Assembly: GCA_025435555.1 (NCBI GenBank)
Contig: JAIWWG010000014.1
Span: forward strand, 248,001 to 312,000
Length of the DNA: 64,000 bases
From: Chytriomyces cf. hyalinus JEL632
Lineage: Eukaryota; Chytridiomycota; Chytridiomycetes; Chytridiales; Chytriomycetaceae
Reading direction: 5' to 3'
The notes beneath the pieces are model-generated. The model saw nothing but the letters and a program-made list of their open reading frames with translations. It was not told the origin of the DNA and ran no database searches. The position numbers were made by a program, and so were the translations under genes. Positions 56,223 through 64,000 of this stretch are shown here, in pieces. Each line of letters starts with the position of its first letter. The stretch's first letter is position 1.

Positions 56223-56778
56223 AGGATTTTATGATGGATTGCAAAAAGTATTTATGATCACGAACTTATTACGATTTTGGGATGACATCTGGTTCCTTAT
56301 TTTTGCTTTCGGCAAGTGGAGAACCGTTGCCTGCGTCGTGAGAATTTGGCGGAAACATTGGGAGAAACAAATGATCATGTGTTGGATTAAGCGATAATCT
56401 TTTTCCTCAGCAATTCCATCGCTCTGTTTCGGTCGCAAGATTTTGAATCAGATCATGGGTTTGAAAATCATAAGATGTGCGCAGAAGACACGCGCACTCC
56501 CTCTGCTAAGCCGTTGCGCACCTGCTCAATATCTAGTAAGTATTGCCATGGCAGAGAGTTGAGTCAGTTGTCAAGTCATGGAATAAAACACCGCGCAACA
56601 AAATTGTCTGAAACCAAACGCGCCAGGTTCTGACAAGAACAAATTTTTGTATATTCTCAAAAATCGATAAGCAAAAATACGAATTGTCTACAGGTTACTG
56701 TCACGCTGACACGAAAAATGTCTCAGAAGGCTACAATACAAATTCCAAAGCCTGTAATAATATTGTTGATGATGGAAA
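56223..56778. other. Intergenic region
   Basis: 556 bp between two minus-strand genes (HAD start and DUF4436 end). AT-rich, no recognisable gene or motif. Confidence 0.5.
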
Positions 56779-57773
56779 TCAAGCTGCCGACGGGGTAACC
56801 GCCTGGTACGGCTTGGCTGGAAGAACAGACGCGATGAATCGCAAGTAGTACACCACCAAAGAGATGCTCAAAAGCGCCATTCCCCACACCAACACAATCT
56901 GATCAACCAAAACTCCCATGGCAGGAGCGGCTGGCATTGCGTTTCTCAACCCGGGCAACGCAAACAAAAGCGCCGCGGTAAAGACAATGAAAGGAGGCTC
57001 CACTTTCTTTTCGTACGCCCACAGGGTAATTGCCAACGCGACGGAACACAGGGACAAGGCCCACATTGCAACTGCAATTAGAATGGCAAGCGCCTTGGTT
57101 GTTTTACTTCTAGTAATGTTGATGTCTGCATACGCATCTAACTCGGTGCTGTGGACGTCAAAGAATTCAAACGAAGTCGAGAAACCGTTCGGCGCGCCAG
57201 AAAGTTCAAGAACAACGGGCAGGACTTGCGATTTGGTTTGACCGGCGGGTATAAACGACGCAAACACTTGAACGTAACTGAACCACTTGTCAAATGGATA
57301 CAACGATGGATCGCCCGTGATTGGGATCGTAACGGTTTGGACCGTGAGAACGCTTCCCTTCGCATGCGTAAAGGTCTGGGAACCAAACGTGAAATTGATT
57401 GGCACGGCAGTCTCATAGAAAAGGGACTGTCTTGAATTGTCTGCGGCCAAATCGTTGGTCAACTTCATTGAAAACAGGTATTTCATGGTTTGAGAGTTGA
57501 GATCAATGTGCACGGCGGAAGCATCAATGAAAAGAGTGTCGGTAAGGTCTTCTCGGAAGACAGCCGTGTCCACTGCATCAACGTTGGGGTTGGCCTGCAG
57601 TGATGGGTGTTGGCCGTGAGATGCGATGCACAAGCCGTGGATGGCAAAGAGGAGGCACTCACGTTGCGCACGCCCTGCACCGAGATGCCGATGATGGCTC
57701 CGATGATGGCAAGCAGGCTGACAATGCTCACAGCCACTGCTATTTGCACTCGGCTCAGACGAGGGGCGATCAT
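56779..57773 (-). CDS. DUF4436-type membrane protein
   Basis: Exons 57663-57773 and 56779-57594 (68-nt phase-0 intron) give 308 residues. An N-terminal membrane anchor (VAVSIVSLLAIIGAIIGISV) is followed by a soluble beta-rich domain with the family-typical PFDKWFSYVQVFASF segment and a cluster of hydrophobic helices in the last third (ALAILIAVAMWALSLCSVALAITLW, FIVFTAALLFALPGLRNAMP, DQIVLVWGMALLSISLVVYYL). The order anchor, extracytoplasmic domain, then three or four C-terminal helices fits the DUF4436 family of fungi and bacteria, of unknown role. Divergent to the lebercilin-like gene with 191 bp between start codons. Confidence 0.7.
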
Positions 57774-57964
57774 TGGGGGTCTTTTTTTTTCCTTTTTCCT
57801 GGCCAGGTGGGAATCAAAGGATACTTACTTTTTTATTTTACCATCTCCGCCACCAAGCTTTTTTTAGAACAGCGTTTGCAAATAATATTTATCGAATATT
57901 CCACTTCCTAAAAGCAAAAAAAAAGGTGACAAGTCTGAACTCAAACAGAAAAACAAAATAAAAA

Positions 57965-59894
57965 ATGATCAAAGCACAAACAGACGCGTCTGAGGCTTTG
58001 GAAAGCGCTCTCTGCGACGCGTCTTTTGCAACCTCCAAATCCAAAAGTAAGCACAGCAACAGCCACCACCAGTACACACTCCAGTCCGCATCCTCAGCCA
58101 CCACTCTGCTTCACATTGAAATCGACGAGGAGGAGCATGATCGACACTCGGATCACGACAGCGATGATGCCTATGCATCCGATTTTGACTATCCCGAGCC
58201 AGCTTTTGAAGAGCCCCACTTGAAGCTACCCACTGTCAACACACCAATGTCTAGCACCCTTGTTACAACGCTCCGCAGCCCAAAAGAAATGCATGTTCTC
58301 GTGCCAGCATATTCAAAGTTCCAAGGGAAAACGCACCCGCTGATTGTCAAGGACGTCGCCTTCAAAACCGACAAGCCTGCCGCTCCTCAAACAAAAAAAA
58401 TCATCAAACAGGCCAGTTCAAAGTCAATCCATTCGGTAAAACTGGGGTCACCAATCAACTCGCGACTCACTTCGAACCTGACCACGCCCGCCTCGAGAAA
58501 AGTCGCATCCATGCCAGCAACAACAAGCCATCCGACAAAATCAAAACGCTCAAACCCAGCCACACAATCTCTCAAAAAACATGCCAGCAGCCTCTCCAAC
58601 CAGATTCATCCAGACGCCGATCCAACCGCGCGCCTCTCTGCTGTGATTGATCACCTCAAACACAGTCTTCATGAACGTGCTGACGAGCTGAAAACGCTAA
58701 AGATTGTGAATCGTCGGCAATCCATTGCGCTGAAACAGTCGGACAAGAATGCGTTGGACTTGCCGCGGTTGTATCAACAGCAGACGGAGGAATTGCGGGC
58801 GTTGAAGCATGCGCATGCTGCATGTGGTGTTCGGATTGCTCTAGCGGAGAGGAGCAGTCAAGAGCATTTGGAGGATGCCATACAGCTCCGGGAAAAGGTG
58901 GCCAAATCAAATGTTGCTGGCAAAGTGAAGGCATTTGGAAATGGCTTGTTTGATGGTGGTTCAGAAGGCAATCACGAGGAACTGGAGAGACTCAAAAGCA
59001 ACGTTGCTGCGCTGGAAGACACGGTCGCAGTTAAGTGGGTGGTATAGACATGATTTGTTGGATGTTTAATATTCATTGCAAACAGGAGCTCAACAAACGA
59101 CTGAAATACACGGAAAGTTCAAACAACCTTCTATTAAGAGAAGCTCGTGGAAAGAATTCGAAGTTGTCAAAAGAATTAGAAGAGATGAAGATGTTGAACA
59201 AGGAACTTTCTGAGAAGCTTGAGGTTTCTTAAACTCGTTGTGTGTGGCGCAATGAAACCTGCCGCACTCAAAACCAAACAATTTGTTGCAGGAAAAGAGC
59301 CGGCAGATATCTGCAATGTCAATCTACTCATTGGCACATTCCAACCATCCGGTGGATGAAAACAAACCTCGAACAAATGTGATAGCTGAACCGTGCAAGC
59401 AAAACCCCAAAACAAAGCCCATCCGCAATGCAATCAAGCTGTACCCTCAGCAATCTGTGCATAAACCTGTACTTACAAAAGCAGGAACTCCCCCAATCCC
59501 AGCTTCGGCGGCTGTGAATCCAGTCTCCCTTGAGTCTTTTAAAGCTGTTTCCAAACCCAACCGAGACAGCGAAATACGCGCTTGGAATCTGTCGCAAACA
59601 CCGATTCCAACGGAAGACGACCCGTATTCCTTGTCTCGCCTTTCACGTTCAGAGATCCTCAAGCGTTTCCAAATTCTGGATGAAAGCGAAGAAACGCCTG
59701 TGGCGATAGTGTGTCGCAGGTATTTGTTGATGCAGTTGGCTGCGTTGGGCAGGGAGGAGGATGATGGTGGTGGGAGTATCAGCCCGGAGGAGCCAGTCAA
59801 GGTTCCCCCCATGCCGTCCAAAATGCCTTCACTGAAAGGAATTCATAAGCCGCATTTTGAGGAGGACGGTCGAGATAAGAAAAATTTGGATTGA
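57965..59894 (+). CDS. Lebercilin (LCA5)-like ciliary coiled-coil protein
   Basis: Exons 57965-59038, 59086-59223 and 59292-59894 keep phase and give 604 residues. After a Ser/Lys/His-rich disordered N-terminus (1-215), a coiled coil runs from about 220 to 410 and follows the lebercilin-domain pattern: RADELKTLKIVNRRQSIALK, LPRLYQQQTEELRALKHAHA, then HEELERLKSNVAALEDTV, ELNKRLKYTESSNNLLLREA and KELEEMKMLNKELSEKLE (family: KTLKRLQFRQEKALNKFEDTE, ISRHNNEVRVLRERLRKSQ, ERDDLAKKL, ELSKNLELS). Lebercilin binds intraflagellar-transport proteins at the ciliary base. The C-terminal third is Pro/Lys-rich with a short conserved-looking SRLSRSEILKRFQILDE helix. In a fungus this implies a flagellated zoospore stage. 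Confidence 0.72.
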
Positions 59895-60669
59895 TTGACG
59901 GTTGGCTCGAGGCTGTGCTGGGTCTTGACTCGTTTGCATTGGGGGAGGGGGGCATTGGCAGCTGTCGGTACTGGAGACGGGGCCGTCTGCGAATGGACAA
60001 CAACGTTGCATTAAAAGATGACAAATAATCTTTGCACTTGTGAATTTGTGATGCGTGCATTTGGATGCGGAACAGCCAGGCGGACAGAGATGGTGGCGGG
60101 GAAAGCCGTAAACACGCAAACATGCTGAACTGCCTCGGAGGAGAGGAGCAGCAGTTGGGCCACCTTGTCGGACACTTTTGAATGTCCGATCACGCATCCG
60201 TTGGCCGCAGAGCGGCTGGTGAGAACGCTACCCTCTTTCCTGTGTCACGGGCCGTAATGATACATGCTATGTTGAGTAAAAAAGTGTCAATAACCCTCAA
60301 AGTCTTATCAGTTTTCCCGGACGCATTGTTGGCGGAGGTTGTGGCAAGTGATGGCAAACCCAGGCAGGACGGGTCCTCTGGGGGGAGGGCAGCAATTGCA
60401 GTGCATACGTCAGTCGAGATGGCCGTGTATGTTGATGTGCGTGTGGGTGTTGTGTGTGTGTCTGTTAAATTTGGAGCAGCCGGAAGGTGTCAATCAAGCC
60501 TGTTATCGCTTTCGATTTCTGGGAAAAGAAGGTGGAGAATTTTGGCCAAAGCATTGCCACCCTACCCAACAACGTCACTGGATGCTGAGGGGGTGAGATG
60601 GGGGCCTGCTGAGGATGGATGGGTTGTTGAGACTGAGTGTGCCATGGGGGGAGGGGGGGAGGGCCCGCG

Positions 60670-60695
60670 TCTCTCTCTCTCTCTCTCTCTCTCTC
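60670..60695. repeat. (TC)n microsatellite
   Basis: About 12 CT units in the homeobox gene's upstream region, next to a G-rich tract on the same strand. Confidence 0.9.
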
Positions 60696-60737
60696 GCACT
60701 TGTGGGTTCTGGCCTGGCTTTCCGTTCAAGCAGACAT

Positions 60738-60747
60738 GTCACGTGAC
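60738..60747. promoter_or_regulatory. Palindromic E-box GTCACGTGAC
   Basis: Same perfect decamer as at 13292-13301, 175 bp upstream of the homeobox start codon. Candidate target of the window's class-B bHLH proteins (inference). Confidence 0.55.
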
Positions 60748-60921
60748 GCTGAAAAGTCACTTAGGAAATTTCAGTGCCACCCAAATTCGTAGTAAATTAA
60801 CAAAAGAGAAAACGCAGATTGAAAAAAAGGCGAGAATCAGATTCGAGCATTTGGATCGCACTTGCCCCATCCCCAACAACAGCAACAACCAACAGCAACA
60901 AACAACTGCTACAACCCAACG

Positions 60922-62444
60922 ATGCATCCGTGAGTAGTCTTGCTTGTCTTGTGGTCCGCTTCTGACCTGCCTCCTATCCATCCACCCATCGTATCCTCCA
61001 CTTGCAGATCCAGAGACAAACCCTCCTCCAGCGCCGACCCTGCAGTCCGCAACCCACACTCTGCTCCTGCCAACGATCTTTCTGCCGACTTGTACGTTTG
61101 CTGTCCTTCGTCACAAATTTCATCGTTTGTTATCCGGCTGACCCAAAATTGTCATTACCCACTACCCACAGCGACGAGCTCGCCAACTCGTTTTCCCTCC
61201 ACAGCCCATCGAGCATGATGCAGAGCGGTGCGAGCAGCGAAGGTTATATTCGCTGTCTCCCGCACCCACGCATGTCATTCAAAGTGCCTCCCACACTGTC
61301 CACATCAAGTCTTGTCTCCAACTGCACCCTCGACTCGTCTATGCCCAATCAATTTGAATACCATGCCTTTAATTCGACCTTCACGCTGTTAAATGCCCAA
61401 GCTCAGCCAGTGAATTCGGACTTCAACCAATTTTACCCAAATTTCTCTTCTTTCAACTTCCCGACCACGTTGACACAGCCGGACTACTCCTCATTTGGCT
61501 TCAGCTCACTGCTCGCACCTCCCCATTCTTTCAACGTATCACACTCGGAAGCTTCACTCCCGCCAAAGTTTGCTTCGCAGTTTTGCGAAGATTCCTCTGT
61601 TCCAGACACAATGAGCTGCCCAGCAATGAGTCTTTCTCACCTCGCGTCTCCACCTTCTATTCCTGCCTTCGACTTTACCAACTCATACGCAAAATCTGCA
61701 GCAGCCACTGCAACTGTACAATCCCCAACTTCTTCGTGCTTCTTTGAGTCCCTGGCGACATCTCCATCCAGCTGGACAGACACCCCCATCAGACTATCTC
61801 CTGAAACCGAATCATCACATGCAGCGCTCCGGAATCAATCCTCTTCTCCTAATGCAGCCACCCTGCAAATCCCGAATTACGTCGAGTCATATCCCGAGTT
61901 TGATTTTGACGTTCTATTTGACGAGGCACCTGTCGCTGTCCCAAATTCCGTCAACAAGTACGTGGAACCATCAACGGAAGCCTTCCTGGCAAACTTGCAG
62001 TCAATGTCTCCAGTTCAATCAAACTCAACAATATACTCATGCTTCACCACATCAAATAATCTCCTTCAGCCTGTGAGTAACTCTTACCGCCCTCCCACTC
62101 CTCCACGCGTGCGCGTCACTGTGTCCGACGGCAAAGTGATTTGTTCGCGAAAAAACAACAACGGCAGCAAAAGCAACCAATCAATCACCAACGCAGTCAT
62201 GTCCCACTCCAGCACGGCTTCAAGCACAACAGTAGAGCGCAGTAAACGATGCACAATCACGGGTCGCGCAAAAGAATTTCTGCTGCTCAAGTTCTCGGAG
62301 AATCGGTTACCGACTTTGCAAGAGTACACAATGTTTGCAGCAGAGGTGAATGTGGAAGTCAAGCAAGTGCGAACTTGGTTCAAAAATATGCGGTTGCGGA
62401 GTCCAGCCACGGTTTCTGCCGCTAGTGGGCGCTTCAACCGATAA
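60922..62444 (+). CDS. Homeodomain transcription factor
   Basis: Exons 60922-60929, 61008-61091 and 61172-62444 keep phase and give 454 residues. The first coding exon is only 8 nt (ATGCATCC). The N-terminal 370 residues are Ser/Pro/Phe/Asn-rich, as in fungal activation regions (for example FNFPTTLTQPDYSSFGFSS). A homeodomain lies close to the C-terminus (about 390-450): KRCTITGRAKEFLLLKFSE for helix 1, RLPTLQEYTMFAAEVNVEVK for helix 2, then QVRTWFKNMRLRS for recognition helix 3, with the invariant Trp, Phe, Asn and Arg. It lacks the three-residue TALE insertion. Target genes unknown. The upstream region has an E-box. Confidence 0.85.
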
Positions 62445-62727
62445 TGTTGAGCCAAATAGATATGACTGCTCTTTATCGTTCTGATTTTTTGCTCCTTGTA
62501 TTATTTGTTTTGTGGACAACATTTCCGTTTAACCGTTGAGTTTTCAATCCATTTTCTGTAGTTATTAAAAGATGGCCATTGTGTGTATGTTTTCGTGCGT
62601 TTCTGTTATGTTGGCGTGATTTGTTTATGTTCAAAAAGTGGATGCATCGTGTTTTAACGATTGTGCATATCTCGGTGGTTGATGATGTTGTGTGAAATCG
62701 GACATTTTAGTTCATGTCTCAAACAAA

Positions 62728-64000
62728 ATGGCGCTGACTGGATCGACAGCATCAACCCGAGCAAAGGCTGTCAAACGAGAAGAACCAGCAGCGCAACCAC
62801 GGCCCGTGTTGAAGCGTGGCCTGACAGCGACTGTCGTTGCTGCTGCCGACGTGAAACGACAGCGCACAACCCTAGTACCCGCAGCAACAGCATTGGAGGA
62901 TAGACCGACGCGCCAGACAAGAGCGGCCGCACTGGGCCGGAACCCGATGCTCGAAAGGAATGCGGGAGTTGTGGCTGCGGAAGCCGTTTCGAGGGCTCAG
63001 TTCAAGTTGTGTGTGTTCCATTTCGACCAATCTATTCATCAAAAGACGTTGCCGATACTCACGGCAACTGCGAAAGAACTTGGCGCTGTATGAAATCCTT
63101 TTATTTTTCTTTCGAAGGCCTTTTTTGTTTTTGTGTTTCCTGATTGTGTGTTTTTTTTTTTTCTTTTGCTCCAGGATGTCAAGCCTCTTTGGATGAAGGC
63201 CAACATTACCCATCTAGTTGTCGCCGACTCTATTATGGATATTATGAGCAATGCCATAATGTATGCCTTGTTTTTTTTTTTTGTTTAAATTGATTGCCAG
63301 GTTTTTTTGTTTTTTTTTTTGATCATTTCTTTCTTTTATTTTCCAGACCCATGGGTCCTGGACACGTACAGCTTAAAAAAAGTGAGTGGTTTTTTCATTT
63401 TTGTTTTGGTTTGTAGTGTGCTGAATATCTCTGTGTATGTGTGTGTATTGTCTTTTGTTTTGCCAGAGATTGATTTTGCCAAGCAATGGGAAAAAACGAT
63501 ATGGACAACTTCCGGTAAGTCAAAATCTCATCTTCTTTCGCTTGCATTCGCCCTCCCTGACCTTAAAAAAAAATCTCACGTTTGTGGCGAAAAAAAAAAC
63601 AACAAAAGAATACGAATCCATCGTCTCCAAGCTGAAAAAACCCGTCCGCCCCGTTACACTATCCAACCTCATTGCGGACGAAAAACAACACGGCCCATCA
63701 ACAAACCGGCACAATTCATCCGCATCATCCATTTCTACACTCCCGCCCGGCTACAAGCTGCTAAAAGGATACTTTGTTCTTGTCGAAGACGCGGCGCAGG
63801 CTTATAAACCGATTGCTCTACGCGAATATATCTGTGAAGGGACTGAGGATCAGGAGCCAGAGTGGCCCGTGTTGTACTTGGAGAACAAGGCGGATGGCAA
63901 GTTTCGAGGGAACGCGTTCATGCCGGCTTATCCGCTAAAAGAGGAAGATGGCTGCTGTGAGGGCGAGAAGGCGGACGGTAGTGACGATCAAGGAGCCGTC
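62728..64000 (+). CDS. DBF4: DBF4-like regulatory subunit of CDC7 kinase (3' end beyond window)
   Basis: Exons 62728-63087, 63175-63260, 63347-63381, 63467-63514 and 63609-64000 keep phase; the gene runs off the window. Dbf4 activates Cdc7 to phosphorylate MCM and fire replication origins. The motif-N BRCT-like region is LCVFHFDQSIHQKTLPILTATAKELGA, then PLWMKANITHLVVAD. Motif M is YFVLVEDAAQAYKPIALREY, then EPEWPVLYLENKADG (family FVVEDxxxxYRPxxxKEY, WPxL). The usual GRCPF near the end of motif M reads differently here (GKFRGNAFMP). The C-terminal motif-C zinc finger lies outside. The N-terminus is Ala/Arg/Lys-rich with possible nuclear signals (VKREEP, VKRQR). Introns contain long T-runs. 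Confidence 0.82.

Larger units (their letters stand above)
59895..60921. other. Upstream region of the homeobox gene
   Basis: 1,027 bp. Contains a G-rich stretch (60647-60661), a (CT)n tract and the palindromic E-box GTCACGTGAC at 60738-60747. A plus-strand frame 60182-60937 stays open but is low-complexity and lacks motifs. No gene is supported. Probably the promoter and 5' UTR of the homeobox gene. Confidence 0.5.

Noticed and set aside
60182-60937. 251-codon open frame on the plus strand upstream of the homeobox gene
   Set aside because: Composition is low complexity (driven by CT and GT repeats), no motif is present, and it overlaps the homeobox start codon region in another frame.
1-64000. 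Retroelements, DNA transposons, tRNA and rRNA genes
   Set aside because: I looked for reverse transcriptase, integrase, transposase and terminal-repeat signals and for tRNA-like cloverleaf boxes, and recognised none. Short or degenerate copies could be missed by eye.

Overview
This 64-kb window is nuclear DNA of a fungus, most likely an early-diverging zoosporic (chytrid-like) one. The reasons are gene-dense DNA, many short GT-AG introns (mostly 45-75 nt, some genes with 8-31 exons), fungal-type genes (CHD1, YAK1, Mlx/Ino4-like bHLH factors, GPI-anchored secreted proteins), and genes usually tied to flagellate or animal-like cells: a lebercilin-like ciliary protein, a MyTH4-FERM myosin, DCAF12, TBC1D19 and a rhodopsin-class-like 7TM receptor. 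I derived the exon models by hand by checking splice sites and reading phase. Every model listed as joined exons keeps frame, but 5' ends are the least certain part. I recognised no tRNA, rRNA, CRISPR, transposon or virus-derived element.

Layout. 1-1149 (-): 5' part of meiotic MSH4, cut by the window edge. 1666-7864 (+): a 1,962-residue LRR/PH-like protein resembling STK11IP. 7941-12992 (-): a 7TM receptor, a DOMON-domain GPI protein and two tandem bHLH paralogues. 13511-16342 (+): a membrane protein with a C-terminal-half SH3 domain. 16343-18236: largely unassigned. 18237-29477 (+): FAD monooxygenase, CHD1 remodeller, Cys-rich secreted GPI protein, small methyltransferase. 29627-33420 (-): aldo/keto reductase, an unknown 175-residue protein, a glutathione transferase. 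33993-42094 (+): DCAF12, alpha-SNAP (SEC17) and YAK1 kinase. 42171-43704 (-): a divergent Ras/Rab-like GTPase, head-to-head with the window's most striking gene at 43765-52121 (+), a 31-exon myosin with two MyTH4-FERM units. 52293-57773 (-): TBC1D19-like Rab-GAP, Smr-domain protein, HAD hydrolase, DUF4436-type membrane protein. 57965-64000 (+): lebercilin-like protein, a homeobox gene, and DBF4, cut by the window end.

How the genes may work together. Four membrane-traffic or cytoskeleton genes lie within 18 kb (alpha-SNAP, the GTPase, the myosin and a Rab-GAP). The GTPase and myosin start codons are only 60 bp apart, so they probably share a promoter region. The bHLH factors have the residues expected for CACGTG recognition, and palindromic CACGTG sites lie upstream of one of them and of several other genes here, which suggests auto- and cross-regulation. 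MSH4, CHD1 and DBF4 are chromosome-biology genes but are not adjacent. The clustering may be coincidental.
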